Shown here one piece after another: positions 18,375 through 29,454 of a stretch of 64,000 nucleotides of DNA; the stretch's first letter is position 1, and every line of letters starts with the position of its first letter. The notes beneath the pieces are model-generated. The model was not told the DNA's origin. It did no database searches and saw only the letters and a list, made by a program, of their open reading frames with translations. Source of the DNA: Aeoliella mucimassa (GTDB taxonomy: Bacteria; Planctomycetota; Planctomycetia; Pirellulales; Lacipirellulaceae); the NCBI RefSeq assembly GCF_007748035.1, contig NZ_CP036278.1:1364001-1428000 (forward strand). The letters are read 5' to 3'. A program made the position numbers and the translations under genes.

Positions 18375-18673
18375 CGAATTACGTACTTACAGAACCGGTT
18401 CCAGTGCGGGGATCGATCGGCAGATCCAGCAGAGAGGGCAATGCATGGCCAAGCATAGCCAGCATGCCCAAGAGAGGCGGGAGCGACCTTAGCCGCTTAT
18501 ACCACCATTGTAGGCGGACGGGAATCCGATGGCAGTGCCCCTCCGCGTACGGTTATCTGATGACGACAGCGCTACGCCATCGGTACGCCGTATTCGCACG
18601 CGAGCGATAGCTTATCGGTGGCCGAACAGGTTTTTGCACCAGTAGTGCCGAATCACGCAGAAGCCGGCGGTGA

Positions 18674-20059
18674 TTACGAGTGAATCGCCCCGCTGGTCAC
18701 TGCCATCGCAGCTTCTTTCAGCACTTCGGACAGCGTGGGATGGGCATGGCACGTGCGAGCCAGGTCCTCGCTGCTCGCGTGGAACGTCATGGCCGCGGCT
18801 GCTTCGGCGATCAGATCGCCCGCGCGGGCGCCGAAGATGTGAACGCCGAGAATGCGATCGGTCTTGGCATCGGCCAGCACCTTGGCAAAGCCTTCGGTCT
18901 GGTTAAGAGCCTTGGCGCGGCCGTTGGCCATGAAGGCGAACTTGCCGGTCTTGTACTCGATGCCTTCGTCCTTGAGTTGCTCTTCGGTCTTGCCGACCGA
19001 GGCAATTTCGGGATGAGTGTAAGCGACGCTGGGAATCGCGTTATAGTCGACGTGTCCATAGCCGGTAGCAATCCGCTCGACGCAGGCAACCCCTTCTTCC
19101 TCGGCCTTATGGGCGAGCATGGGGCCTTCGATCACGTCGCCAATGGCGTAAACCCCTTCGGCGGCAGTTTGGAAACCAGCCGTTACGGGAATGCGACCAC
19201 GCTTGTCGACCGCAATGCCAATGGTGTCGAGGCCCAGGCCATCGGTCATCGGCACGCGACCCGTGCAAAGCAGCACCTGGCTGCACTCAATGGGATCTTG
19301 TCCGTCGATTTCGACGCGGGCGTGCTTCTTCTTGCTTTGGGCGCCGGTTACTCGGCAACCGAGTTTGAACTCAAGACCCTGCTTCTTGAACACTTTGAAC
19401 GCGGCATCGGCTACTTCGGCATCGATGCCTGGCAGGATGCGATCGAGATACTCAAGCACCGTGACGCGGGCACCGAGACGCCGCCAGACCGAGCCGAGTT
19501 CCAGGCCGATGACGCCGCCGCCGATCACCACCAGATGCTCGGGCACTTTGTCGTAGTTCAACGCTTCGGTGCTGGTGCCGATGCGCTGGCCATCGGGCTC
19601 GACGCCTGGCAGTTTGGCTACTTTGCTACCTGTGGCGATGATAATGTGCTTGGCTTCGACGGTTTGCTCGCCATCGGCCGAAGCGACGACCACCTTGCCA
19701 GGACCACTGAAGCGGGCTTGTCCCTGAAAATGGGTGATCTTGTTCTTCTTGAACAGGCCGGCAATGCCACGGGTGAGAGTGGTAACCACGCGGTCTTTGC
19801 GCGACAGCATTTTCTCGAGATCAAGCGACAGCCCATCGGCATCGATACCGTGGGCGGCAAACTCTTCGCGGGCGACTTCGTACAGTTCGCTCGATTCGAG
19901 TAGTGCTTTACTGGGGATACAACCAACCCGCAGGCAAGTGCCGCCGAGGGCCGATTCTTTTTCAACGCACGCGACGTTCAAGCCGAGTTGGGCACCGCGA
20001 AGGGCCGCAACGTATCCACCAGGGCCGGCCCCAATCACTAGTAAATCGAAATTGCTCAT
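18674..20059 (-). CDS. lpdA: Dihydrolipoyl dehydrogenase (E3)
   Basis: A 461-residue flavoprotein that reoxidises dihydrolipoamide of the 2-oxoacid dehydrogenase complexes with NAD. Evidence: FAD-binding VIGAGPGGYVAA at 8-19, the redox disulfide C42/C47 in GGTCLRVGCIPSK, the NAD-binding GGGVIGLELGS, the second FAD motif YAIGDV and the C-terminal HAHPTLSE catalytic His/Glu pair. ATG 20059 gives the family's normal start; the 14 extra residues of the open frame are not used. It is the last gene of sucA-sucB-lpd, 130 bases after sucB. Confidence 0.97.
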   Translation of the reverse strand: MSNFDLLVIGAGPGGYVAALRGAQLGLNVACVEKESALGGTCLRVGCIPSKALLESSELYEVAREEFAAHGIDADGLSLDLEKMLSRKDRVVTTLTRGIAGLFKKNKITHFQGQARFSGPGKVVVASADGEQTVEAKHIIIATGSKVAKLPGVEPDGQRIGTSTEALNYDKVPEHLVVIGGGVIGLELGSVWRRLGARVTVLEYLDRILPGIDAEVADAAFKVFKKQGLEFKLGCRVTGAQSKKKHARVEIDGQDPIECSQVLLCTGRVPMTDGLGLDTIGIAVDKRGRIPVTAGFQTAAEGVYAIGDVIEGPMLAHKAEEEGVACVERIATGYGHVDYNAIPSVAYTHPEIASVGKTEEQLKDEGIEYKTGKFAFMANGRAKALNQTEGFAKVLADAKTDRILGVHIFGARAGDLIAEAAAAMTFHASSEDLARTCHAHPTLSEVLKEAAMAVTSGAIHS

Positions 20060-20189
20060 GTGTTTTTGGCGAGTGGGTAAGTGAGTGAATCTGGTGAGCA
20101 AGTGTGCAGAACCTACTCACCTACTCGCTTGCTCACCAAATCGTGATTGGGAAGCGTCGGGGGGGCGTGCAAACACGCTCTTGCGCCGG
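20060..20189. repeat. sucB-lpd spacer with simple-sequence words and a hairpin
   Basis: The spacer is built from variants of GTGAGTGA/ACTCACC words. GGTGAGCAAG (20093-20102) pairs with CTTGCTCACC (20128-20137). In the transcript it lies between sucB and lpd, where it could stabilise or separate the two messages. Confidence 0.5.
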
Positions 20190-21527
20190 TTAGATCTCGA
20201 TGAGAATCCGGGCGGGTTCCTCGATCGCTTCTTTGATTTCCCGCAGGAAGGTCACAGCCTCGCGGCCGTCGACAATGCGGTGATCGTAAGTCAAAGCCAG
20301 GTACATCATCGGGCGGATCACCACTTGTCCGTCGATGGCGACCGGGCGTTCCTGAATGGAGTGCATGCCGAGCACCCCGCTTTGCGGCGGGTTCACGATG
20401 GGGGTCGAGAGCAGCGAGCCGTACACACCACCGTTGCTAATGGTGAAGGTGCCGCCCATCATTTCGTCGATCCCTAGCTTGCCAGCGCGGGCGCGGGTGC
20501 CGTAGTCGGCAATGGTGTTCTCGATCTCGGCAAAGCCCATGCGATCGGTATCGCGCAGGATCGGCACTACCAGACCACGTTCGGTGCCAATAGCAATACC
20601 GACGTCGTAGTAGTGGTGGTAAACCAATTCGTCGCCGTCGATGCTGGCATTTAGCTCGGGGCAGTTCTTCAGGGCTTCGACCACGGCTTTCACGAAGAAG
20701 GCCATGAAGCCGAGCTTCACGCCATGCTTCTTGTGGAACGCATCGCCATGCTCGGCGCGAAGCTTCTTGACCTCGGTCAGGTCGGCCTCGTTAAACGTGG
20801 TAAGCAGTGCAGCGTTGTGTTGGGCTTCGACCAAACGCGATGCGATCCGGCGACGCAGCGGCGACATCGGCTTGCGCTCTTCGCGTTCGCTGGTGTTACG
20901 CGATGCAGCAGCGGGAGAACTTGGGGCACTCGCCGGTGCGGGGCTGGAGGTGTGACGCTGAACGTCTTCCTTCAACAGTCGGCCACCAGGACCGCTGGCG
21001 GCGACTTCCGACGACGACAGCCCGCGTTCGTGCAACTCTCGAGCAGCAGCGGGCATAACGCGAGGTGCGGTTTCAACGATGCCAGGATCGTCTGACGCCG
21101 GCTGATCGCGAGGTGGCAATTGGACGTGCTTCTCGGGGGCTTTCGCCGGAGCCGAAGAGGCCACTGGGGCAGGGGGGGGCGTCGCCGGGGCGGCTGGCTT
21201 GGGTGGCTCGGGGGGAGCTGGTGCAGGTTCTGGCTGCTTCGCTTCCGGCATGCTGGCCGAACCGTTGCCAGTGGGATCAATATAGGCGATCACTTCTCCG
21301 ACTTCGGCAGTCGAGCCAGCCTTTTTCAGGATCTTCGCCAGGGTGCCAGCCACGGGAGCAGGTGCTTCGAACGTGGCCTTCTCCGATTCGAGTTCCACTA
21401 GTTCTTCGTCGCGGGCAACGGTGTCGCCCTCGTTCTTGTGCCATTGGCCAATAACGACTTCGGTAATGGACTCGCCGACGGAGGGGACGCGAAGTTCCTC
21501 CATTTCGACACCTGCGGTGTTAGACAT
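20190..21527 (-). CDS. sucB: 2-oxoglutarate dehydrogenase E2, dihydrolipoyl succinyltransferase
   Basis: A 445-residue core enzyme of the 2-oxoglutarate dehydrogenase complex. Residues about 10-85 are a single lipoyl domain with the lipoylated lysine K50 (ELESEKATF). A Pro/Ala-rich linker follows (about 95-150), then the E3-binding domain ([15 protein letters not shown] to GRLLKEDV), a second linker and the catalytic domain with YDHRIVDG near the C-terminus. The lipoyl and catalytic sequences favour the succinyltransferase over the acetyltransferase. It begins 48 bases after sucA, in the same operon. Confidence 0.95.
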   Translation of the reverse strand: MSNTAGVEMEELRVPSVGESITEVVIGQWHKNEGDTVARDEELVELESEKATFEAPAPVAGTLAKILKKAGSTAEVGEVIAYIDPTGNGSASMPEAKQPEPAPAPPEPPKPAAPATPPPAPVASSAPAKAPEKHVQLPPRDQPASDDPGIVETAPRVMPAAARELHERGLSSSEVAASGPGGRLLKEDVQRHTSSPAPASAPSSPAAASRNTSEREERKPMSPLRRRIASRLVEAQHNAALLTTFNEADLTEVKKLRAEHGDAFHKKHGVKLGFMAFFVKAVVEALKNCPELNASIDGDELVYHHYYDVGIAIGTERGLVVPILRDTDRMGFAEIENTIADYGTRARAGKLGIDEMMGGTFTISNGGVYGSLLSTPIVNPPQSGVLGMHSIQERPVAIDGQVVIRPMMYLALTYDHRIVDGREAVTFLREIKEAIEEPARILIEI

Positions 21528-21575
21528 GATGATTGCGTTTGGTTGTCGTAGTTGAGAGTGAATCGCTGCGTAAGG

Positions 21576-24512
21576 TTATTGACCTAGTGCGTCGGCGATC
21601 AGTTTGTTTTGTTCGGAGATGTGGGCCGAGCGGGAACCAGTGGCAGGGCTGGCCGATGCGGGCCGGCTAACCACACTCAAGGGGAACTTGCCAAGCAATG
21701 TGTCACCATAGTGGCAACGCAGGAATCGCCAAGCACCCATGTTTTCGGGCTCTTCCTGTACCCAAATCACATCCGCGCCAGGCTTTGCTGTGTCGAGCGC
21801 GGCCTTCAATGCCTTGGTCGGCAACGGGTAGAACTGTTCGACTCGCAGAATGGCGACGTCCTGCAAACCGAGCTCATCGCGGCGATCATAAAGCTCGTAG
21901 TACACCTTACCGGAGCAAAGCAAAATGCGATTCGCTTGGCTCAAGTCGGTAATCCGAGTATCGGGGATCACGCGTTGGAATTGACCGTTCGCCAGGTCCT
22001 CGATGTCCGACACGCACTCGCGATGGCGGAGCAGGCTCTTGGGGGTCATCACGATCAGCGGCTTGCGCCAGTGTCGCAACACCTGCCGGCGGAGCAAGTG
22101 GAAGTACTGGGCGGGGGTCGAGGGAGAGACCACCTGAATGTTGTCCTCGGCAGCGAGCAGCAGGAACCGCTCCAAGCGGGCGCTGGAGTGCTCGGGGCCT
22201 TGCCCTTCGAAACCGTGAGGCAATAGCAGCACCAAACCACTCAACCGACGCCATTTATCTTCGGCACTGGCGATGAACTGGTCGATCACCACCTGCGCGG
22301 CGTTGGCAAAGTCGCCGAACTGGGCTTCCCACATCACCAGTGCGTCGGGCGAATCGAGGCTGTAGCCGTATTCGTACGCCAGCACACCAGCTTCGGAGAG
22401 CGGGCTGTTGGCGATCTCGACGTGAGCCTGGTCCTTCGACAAATGGTTGAGCGGCATATAAACCGCGCCATTCGTATAGTCGTGTAGCACCGAGTGCCGA
22501 TGGCTAAACGTTCCGCGTTCGCAGTCCTGGCCTGTCAGGCGAATCGGATAGCCTTGGGTCGCCAGCGACGCAAAAGCCACGGCTTCGGCGGCCGCCCAGT
22601 CGAACGGGGCAGCACCGTCGGCCATTTCCATCCGTTTGTCCATGCCCCGTTGGATCTTCGGGTGCACGTTAAAGCCCTCAGGCATACGGGCTTGCACGGC
22701 CAGCAGTTGCGAAAGCCGATCGCGTTCCACACCGGTGTCGATGTCGGGAGCTTCGCTCTCGGGGCCACCACGGTAGCCTTTCCACACCTTGCTGAGCATG
22801 TCCTGCTGCGGCACGAAGTTGTCGCTGCGGGCCGAGGCGAGTTCTTGCTCGAGGTGGGCTTGCCGCTCTTCAGCAATCTGATCGGCCTCGTGACGGCTCA
22901 CGCCGCCGAGTTCGAGCAGGTGCTCCAGGTAACCAGCGCGAACGCTCTTGCGTTGTTCGATCGCCTGATACAGCAGCGGCTGGGTGAACGACGGTTCGTC
23001 CCCTTCGTTATGACCTCGCAAACGATAGCAATACATATCGATCACGATGTCACGCTGGAACTTGTAGCGGAAGTCCATCGCCAGTCGCAGCACTTGAGCG
23101 ACCGCTTCGGGATGCTCGCCGTTGACGTGGAAGATGGGAATCTGAAGCATCTTGGCCACGTCGGTGCAGTAAGTGCTCGAGCGACTTTCCTGCGGAGTCG
23201 TGGTAAAACCGATTTGGTTGTTCACGATCAGGTGGATCGTTCCGCCGACGGAGTAAGCGGGCAATTCGCTCAGGTTCAGCGTTTCCTGCACCACGCCTTC
23301 GCCGGCGAAAGCCGCATCGCCATGCACGATGAGCGCCATGCCGCGGCGGCGTTCGCGATCGCCCCGGCGATCTTGCTTCGCCCGCATGCGGCCCATGGCC
23401 ACGGTGTTCACGAACTCCAGATGGCTTGGATTGAAGCAGAGCGACAGGTGCACTTCGCGGCCGTTGGCCGTTTCGCGGTTGCTGGAGTACCCAAGGTGGT
23501 ACTTCACGTCGCCGCGGCCGATTTGCTTGTCGGCGTCGAGGTCCTCGAACTCGCGGAAGATCTGCCGCGGGTTCTTGCCAATCACGTTGGCCAGCACGTT
23601 CAACCGACCACGGTGGGCCATGGCCAGCACGATTTCTTCCACGCCGTCGGAGCCAGCGTCTTCCACCGCCATGTCGAGCAGCGGAATCAGGCTCTCTGCC
23701 CCTTCGAGCGAAAAGCTCTTCGCACCGAGGAACTTCTTCTGAATGAACTCTTCGAAAATGACCGCGTCGGTCAGCTTGCGAAGGATGCGAAGCTGCTCAT
23801 CGCGGCGCAGATGGATGCGGTTTTCGTTGCTCTCCATGCGATCCTGCAACCACTGGCGTACCGCCAGGTCGTCGATGTGCATGAATTGGGCACCGATGTA
23901 CCGGCAATACGTATTGCGGAGCCAGCCCACGATCTCGCGGAGCGAGCGTTCTTGCGGGCCGTAGGAGGTGCGAGTCGAGAAGACGCGATCGTAGTCTTCT
24001 TCGGAGAACCCGTAGTAAGCGGGATCGAGTTCCGGCGGTTGAGGCCGTGGCTGCTTCAGCGGGTCGAGTCGGGCGATGATATGCCCGCGGACACGGTGAT
24101 TGCGGATAAGTTGGTCGACACGTTCCTGCAGGGCGACCAGTTGCACGTCGCCGCGCATCGGGCGACCTTCGCCACCTACGCGGGGGGCACTGGCGGCCGG
24201 TGTGCTTGGCAGGCCGGGCGGGGGCAGCGGGTTCGGCGGGGCGTGCTCGCTGCGACGGGCCGACTCGCCATTGCCGCCGTAGTGGTCACCGTTTAGTCCT
24301 GCATGGGTGCCATCGGCCGACCCGTTGGAGGGGGCCTGAGACACCGCGGGAGGCTCTACTGCCGGCTCAGGGGGCGATACCGGGGGCATGGCCACCGCTT
24401 CTCGCCAACCATCTTCTTGGAAAAACTGCCGCCACTCAGGGGTGACCGTCTCAGGGTTAGCCAGATAGTCGGCGTAGATTTGCTCGATATAGTTGAGGCT
24501 TTGGCTATTCAT
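21576..24512 (-). CDS. sucA: 2-oxoglutarate dehydrogenase E1 component
   Basis: A 978-residue thiamine-diphosphate enzyme that decarboxylates 2-oxoglutarate in the TCA cycle. The N-terminus ([26 protein letters not shown]) is the conserved E2-contact segment. A Pro/Gly-rich stretch (about 45-105) is followed by the E1 domains: [18 protein letters not shown], the TPP region [14 protein letters not shown], and the C-terminal transketolase-like part with [12 protein letters not shown] and the [11 protein letters not shown] segment. ATG 24512 is chosen to match the family N-terminus; the 92 extra residues of the open frame have no similarity to it. It heads the sucA-sucB-lpd operon. Confidence 0.97.
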   Translation of the reverse strand: MNSQSLNYIEQIYADYLANPETVTPEWRQFFQEDGWREAVAMPPVSPPEPAVEPPAVSQAPSNGSADGTHAGLNGDHYGGNGESARRSEHAPPNPLPPPGLPSTPAASAPRVGGEGRPMRGDVQLVALQERVDQLIRNHRVRGHIIARLDPLKQPRPQPPELDPAYYGFSEEDYDRVFSTRTSYGPQERSLREIVGWLRNTYCRYIGAQFMHIDDLAVRQWLQDRMESNENRIHLRRDEQLRILRKLTDAVIFEEFIQKKFLGAKSFSLEGAESLIPLLDMAVEDAGSDGVEEIVLAMAHRGRLNVLANVIGKNPRQIFREFEDLDADKQIGRGDVKYHLGYSSNRETANGREVHLSLCFNPSHLEFVNTVAMGRMRAKQDRRGDRERRRGMALIVHGDAAFAGEGVVQETLNLSELPAYSVGGTIHLIVNNQIGFTTTPQESRSSTYCTDVAKMLQIPIFHVNGEHPEAVAQVLRLAMDFRYKFQRDIVIDMYCYRLRGHNEGDEPSFTQPLLYQAIEQRKSVRAGYLEHLLELGGVSRHEADQIAEERQAHLEQELASARSDNFVPQQDMLSKVWKGYRGGPESEAPDIDTGVERDRLSQLLAVQARMPEGFNVHPKIQRGMDKRMEMADGAAPFDWAAAEAVAFASLATQGYPIRLTGQDCERGTFSHRHSVLHDYTNGAVYMPLNHLSKDQAHVEIANSPLSEAGVLAYEYGYSLDSPDALVMWEAQFGDFANAAQVVIDQFIASAEDKWRRLSGLVLLLPHGFEGQGPEHSSARLERFLLLAAEDNIQVVSPSTPAQYFHLLRRQVLRHWRKPLIVMTPKSLLRHRECVSDIEDLANGQFQRVIPDTRITDLSQANRILLCSGKVYYELYDRRDELGLQDVAILRVEQFYPLPTKALKAALDTAKPGADVIWVQEEPENMGAWRFLRCHYGDTLLGKFPLSVVSRPASASPATGSRSAHISEQNKLIADALGQ

Positions 24513-24830
24513 CGATAATGGCTTTGGGGCCAACTTATTATTTGCCAACGACTTATGTTCAAACGGGCGGCTCCGCTCACTTACCGCCCAATACGTTATT
24601 ATGCGCCTCGTCTTGCCGGTTAGGCAATCGCGGGAAAAGAAAACGGGGGAGTTTTCCCGTAGAATCAACTCCGAACGAGGTCGTGTATCGGCTAGTCCGT
24701 TTGCGGTGGCAGCAAACTTTTCGCTCAAGTGCGACCCACAAATCGTGATTGCGGGTGGTACGACTCCCATAGCGAACGCGATCCGCATAGTCGTTATAGT
24801 CGGCGAAACGCGTCGTCTGCTGGCGACTCG
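24513..24830. other. Upstream region of the sucA operon, 3' of the AraC-type gene
   Basis: No gene is seen. A short inverted repeat CGGGAAAA (24631-24638) with TTTTCCCG (24652-24659) lies 170 bases past the AraC-type stop and could be its terminator, but no T tract follows. The 120 bases before sucA are A/T-rich and should contain its promoter. Confidence 0.4.
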
Positions 24831-25619
24831 CTACGCTTGCTGATCGGCAGACGACCACTCGCGAAGCCGTTCGATATCGCGTTTCGGAGGCTCGCCGAAT
24901 TGCCGTTTGTAATCGCGGTTGAAATAGGAAGCGTCCTGATATCCCACGCGAAAACCAGCCTGCGCGGCGTCCAGGTCCTCGCTCAGCATTAACCGGCGAG
25001 CCTCCTGCAAGCGGAGCTGCTTCTGGAACTGCAACGGGCTCATGGCCGTGACTTCTTTGAAGTGGGCGTGCAGGCCCGAGACACTCATGTGCAGCTCCTG
25101 GGCGAGTTGCTCGATGCTCAGTGGCTGGTCGAAGTCGCGGCGAATGCGTTCCACCGCCCGCGCCATGCGGTGTACGTCGCCCCCCAGGGTGGCCAGGTGC
25201 AGCATGCGATCTCCTTGCGAGCCAGTGAGCAATCGAAAGACGATCTCGCGAATCACTAGCGGTGACAGCACCGCGTATTCCTCTGGCGACTCCGTGAGCC
25301 GCACCAAGCGGACGATCGCGTCGAGCAGATTCGCATCGAGTGGGCTGACGTTTACCGCTTTCACGCTGCGGTTGCGATTGGTGATCGCCCGGCCCGATTC
25401 AACCATCACGGCTGTTACCACGCTGGGGTCGAGCACCAAGCGAAAGCTCAGGTAAGGCTCTTCCGGTGAAGCCTGCACCACTTCGCTCGTGAGCGGTAGC
25501 TCCATCGTGGTGATCAGGTAATGGGCGGGGTCGTAGCGGAAGCGATCGTCGCCGAGCAGGACTTCTTTGCTCCCCTGAGCGATCACGCAGAACGAGGGAC
25601 CCACCAGGCTGTGGTTCAT
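24831..25619 (-). CDS. AraC-family regulator, main part (frameshifted at its N-terminus)
   Basis: This frame gives 262 residues: an AraC_N (PF06719-like) ligand-binding part ([27 protein letters not shown]) and a C-terminal AraC DNA-binding domain with two helix-turn-helix motifs ([20 protein letters not shown] and [21 protein letters not shown]). Family members start about 45-50 residues earlier. Those residues are present just upstream in another frame (25626-25770). The two parts join if one base is removed from the run of six C at 25622-25627. As written, only translation from ATG 25619 gives a protein. Such regulators are often divergent from the oxidoreductases they control, as here. 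Confidence 0.8.
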   Translation of the reverse strand: MNHSLVGPSFCVIAQGSKEVLLGDDRFRYDPAHYLITTMELPLTSEVVQASPEEPYLSFRLVLDPSVVTAVMVESGRAITNRNRSVKAVNVSPLDANLLDAIVRLVRLTESPEEYAVLSPLVIREIVFRLLTGSQGDRMLHLATLGGDVHRMARAVERIRRDFDQPLSIEQLAQELHMSVSGLHAHFKEVTAMSPLQFQKQLRLQEARRLMLSEDLDAAQAGFRVGYQDASYFNRDYKRQFGEPPKRDIERLREWSSADQQA

Positions 25620-25770
25620 TACCCCCCGGCTCTGAGAAACGATTGAAGAACACCCCAGGGCGGACTTCCAGGATGCCGCTCGCGGGCAGCTGGCGAGTGA
25701 TCCGCCGGGTGAGTTCCTGCTGCGTGGTGCTCAGCCGGTCGCGTTCGTATTGGCTTTCTTCGTGGCTCAT
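25620..25770 (-). pseudogene. N-terminal fragment of the same AraC-family regulator
   Basis: From ATG 25770 the frame reads MSHEESQYERD and then [17 protein letters not shown] and [11 protein letters not shown], the normal N-terminal strands of the AraC_N family, then loses similarity at the poly-C run 25622-25627. Removing one base restores [14 protein letters not shown] continuous with the main part. It is either a real mutation, a phase-variable tract or a sequencing error. Confidence 0.75.
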
Positions 25771-25997
25771 GCGGTCCAAGTTAGTCGAAACCATCGGGAA
25801 CCGAGAATCGGTTTACTGAGGAATAGAGAATTGTACAACGATCGTCGACAATCGTTCTATCGCCATAAGAATCGAACGCTCTAGAATCAGTCATCGCACC
25901 CCTAACCCGATGACAGCCATTGCTAGAGCGTTTGGAGTACCGTTCAATAGAGGTTGCTCGCGGATCACCGAATCGAAGCTCTATAAGGAACCCAAGG

Positions 25998-27059
25998 ATG
26001 TATCAAACCAAAGCCTATTCCGCTGCTAGTGCCACCGCCCCGTTGGCGTCGGACGCCATTCCGCGTCGCAATCCCACCGAGCGCGACGTGAAGATCGAAA
26101 TCCTCTACTGCGGTGTGTGTCACTCCGACCTGCATCAGGTACGGGATGAGTGGAACGAGTTCGCGCCGACCGTTTATCCCGTGGTGCCAGGCCATGAGAT
26201 CGTTGGCAAGGTCACCGAAGTTGGTTCGGCGGTTACCAAGTTCAAAGTGGGCGATCTGGCGGCCGTGGGGTGCATGGTCGATTCCGATCTCGAATGCCCC
26301 CAGTGCAAGCAGAAGCACGAGAACCTCTGCCCAAATATGGTGCTCACCTACAACGGTCCCGATAAGCATGGCACCGCGCCGGTGACCTATGGTGGGTACT
26401 CCGACAGTATCGTGGTCGACGAACACTTTGTGCTCAGCGTGCCGACGAACCTCGACCTACCGGGCGTGGCTCCGCTGTTGTGTGCTGGCATTACGACCTA
26501 CTCGCCGCTACGGCGGTGGGGAGCCGGCAAAGGCAAAAAGGTCGGCATCGTCGGACTCGGCGGTCTCGGCCACATGGGCGTGAAGTTCGCCCACGCCTTT
26601 GGGGCTCACACGGTGCTGTTCACCCGCTCCGAAGCCAAAAAGGCCGACGCGCTAGAGCTTGGGGCCGACGAAGTGATTGTGTCGCGTAACGAAGATGAGA
26701 TGAAGCAGCACGCAGGCAGCTTCGACATCATTCTCGACACCGTTTCGGCCGAACACGATCTGAATGCCTACCTGAATCAGCTCGGGCCGCATGGCACGAT
26801 GATCCTGGTCGGTGCGCCAGAGAAACCATTGCCGATCGCGGTGATGAGCTTGATCTTCGGTATGCGACGGCTGGTCGGATCGATGATCGGCGACATCGCC
26901 GAAACGCAGGAAATGCTTGATTTCTGCGGCGAGCATCAAATTACCTCCGACGTGGAAGTGATCCCAATTCAGAAGGTCAATGAAGCGTACGAGCGGTTGC
27001 TCAAGTCGGACGTGAAGTATCGCTTCTGCATCGATATGGAATCGCTCAAAACCGAATAG
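25998..27059 (+). CDS. Zinc-dependent alcohol/aldehyde dehydrogenase (cinnamyl alcohol dehydrogenase type)
   Basis: A 353-residue medium-chain dehydrogenase that interconverts aldehydes and alcohols with NADP(H). Catalytic zinc ligands are in CGVCHSDLH and PGHE; the structural zinc cysteines lie in GCMVDSDLECPQC and LC. The nucleotide-binding loop is GLGGLGHMGVKF. Overall it resembles E. coli YahK. ATG 25998 is preceded by AAGGA in a good position. It is followed 42 bases later by an aldo/keto reductase, probably in one transcript, and is divergent from the AraC-type gene. Confidence 0.94.
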   Translation: MYQTKAYSAASATAPLASDAIPRRNPTERDVKIEILYCGVCHSDLHQVRDEWNEFAPTVYPVVPGHEIVGKVTEVGSAVTKFKVGDLAAVGCMVDSDLECPQCKQKHENLCPNMVLTYNGPDKHGTAPVTYGGYSDSIVVDEHFVLSVPTNLDLPGVAPLLCAGITTYSPLRRWGAGKGKKVGIVGLGGLGHMGVKFAHAFGAHTVLFTRSEAKKADALELGADEVIVSRNEDEMKQHAGSFDIILDTVSAEHDLNAYLNQLGPHGTMILVGAPEKPLPIAVMSLIFGMRRLVGSMIGDIAETQEMLDFCGEHQITSDVEVIPIQKVNEAYERLLKSDVKYRFCIDMESLKTE

Positions 27060-28094
<1,035 letters not shown>

Positions 28095-28163
28095 ATCTGA
28101 CGATCGGAGATTCCTCGCGAGGTTGCCAGGTACATTCCTTGCGAGTTAGCGAGAGATGCTATA

Positions 28164-28200
28164 ACGGAGGTCGGATGCACGCATCCGATCTCCGTTTTTT
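28164..28200 (+). terminator. Rho-independent terminator of the dehydrogenase/reductase unit
   Basis: Arms 28164-28177 and 28182-28195 form a 14-bp stem (one G-T pair) with a 4-base loop, followed by TTTTTT. Confidence 0.9.
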
Positions 28201-28228
28201 ATTCTCGTGAGCTACTTAAGCAGGTTGT

Positions 28229-29452
28229 ATGCATACGGAGCCGATCCCAACGAAACGCCGCGGCCGTTTCCGCTTTCGCTTGCGGACCATGCTGATTGCT
28301 ATGACATTGCTAGCGATGCTTTCGGGTTGGTACGGTCGGCACGCTTACCGTAAGAGTATCGAACGCCCGGTGGTCGAGCGAATCGTCGCCCGCGGAGGAC
28401 GCGTGGGGCACGACTACCAACGGGAAGACCGACGGGCGGAGCCCCCCGGCCCGGCGCTCGCACGGTCGGTATTCGGGGACGACTTCTTTGCAACGGTCGT
28501 ATCGGTCTGGTTTGCCGGCTATGGCTACACCGACGAAGACGTGCAAGCGATCACGCGGTTGCCAAACCTTCGCGAGCTGAATCTTCAAGGCGAGCTGATT
28601 ACCGACGCCAGCGTCGATTCGTTGCTGAAGATCGAGAAGCTAGAGTCGCTTGGGTTGGGCGAGACATCGATCACACCCAGTGCATTTGGGCGGCTACAGC
28701 AGTTGCCGAACCTCAAGCGACTGCGGATGACTCTCGAACGCTCCGACAAAGAGTATGTCGCAACACTAAAACACTTCAAGAGCTTGCAGTTCCTGCAATT
28801 GGTAGGTTCGGACGCCACGGATGCCGAGTTCGAGTCGCTCGCTGAACTGCGGGAATTGAGAGAGCTGCGAGTGCTCAACTGCGTGCACGTGAGCGATCAA
28901 GGAATCGCAGCCCTGCAATCGCTTCCCAAGCTGGAGTTACTAAATATCTTTGGCACCGAAGTCGAAGGAGACTGCCTGCAATCGCTGGCAACGATGCCAT
29001 CGCTCAAGCACTTGAGCTTGTTGAATTGTCCCGTTGACGACGAGGAACTCGCCGCGTTAGGGGCGGCGGTCTCTCTCGAAGAACTGATGCTGCGAAACAC
29101 TCAGATTGCCGACAAAGGCATTCAGTCTCTCGCGGCGCTTACTAATCTCCGCGTACTTAACGTGGAAGATACCGACCTGACCGACGAGGTGATTGAGACC
29201 TTGTTGGGGTTTAAGGAGCTGGTGAGGCTCGACATCGGCAAGACCGAAATCACCGACAAAGGACTGATGCAGCTGGTCGCGCTCCAGCAGCTAGAGTACT
29301 TGGACGTCTCACTTGGCGAAGGGATTAGCGTCGTGGGCGCGCGGACCTTCCAGAAAGCGGCTCCGCACTGCGAACTGCGGTGCATCGAGTGGTATCCCGA
29401 TGGCACCGCGGCCGCAATTAACGTGCTGACGGGCGAGCCCGAGATGGACTGA
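28229..29452 (+). CDS. Membrane-anchored leucine-rich-repeat protein
   Basis: A 407-residue protein. A basic N-terminus (RFRFRLRT) and one hydrophobic helix (about 20-40) anchor it in the membrane; then comes a YDYER-like spacer, here HDYQRED, and a PPGP motif before about a dozen LRRs of the ribonuclease-inhibitor-like type (L-x-x-L-x-x-L with DTDLTD and GKTEITDKG). The same layout recurs at 50397 and in the pseudogene at 61559. LRR proteins of this kind are numerous in Planctomycetes and have no assigned function. The ATG follows a short T-rich spacer after a terminator, so it has its own promoter. Confidence 0.88.
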   Translation: MHTEPIPTKRRGRFRFRLRTMLIAMTLLAMLSGWYGRHAYRKSIERPVVERIVARGGRVGHDYQREDRRAEPPGPALARSVFGDDFFATVVSVWFAGYGYTDEDVQAITRLPNLRELNLQGELITDASVDSLLKIEKLESLGLGETSITPSAFGRLQQLPNLKRLRMTLERSDKEYVATLKHFKSLQFLQLVGSDATDAEFESLAELRELRELRVLNCVHVSDQGIAALQSLPKLELLNIFGTEVEGDCLQSLATMPSLKHLSLLNCPVDDEELAALGAAVSLEELMLRNTQIADKGIQSLAALTNLRVLNVEDTDLTDEVIETLLGFKELVRLDIGKTEITDKGLMQLVALQQLEYLDVSLGEGISVVGARTFQKAAPHCELRCIEWYPDGTAAAINVLTGEPEMD

Positions 29453-29454
29453 CA

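Noticed and set aside
22494-24296. 600-codon plus-strand frame
   Set aside because: It is an antisense shadow of sucA with no recognisable domain.
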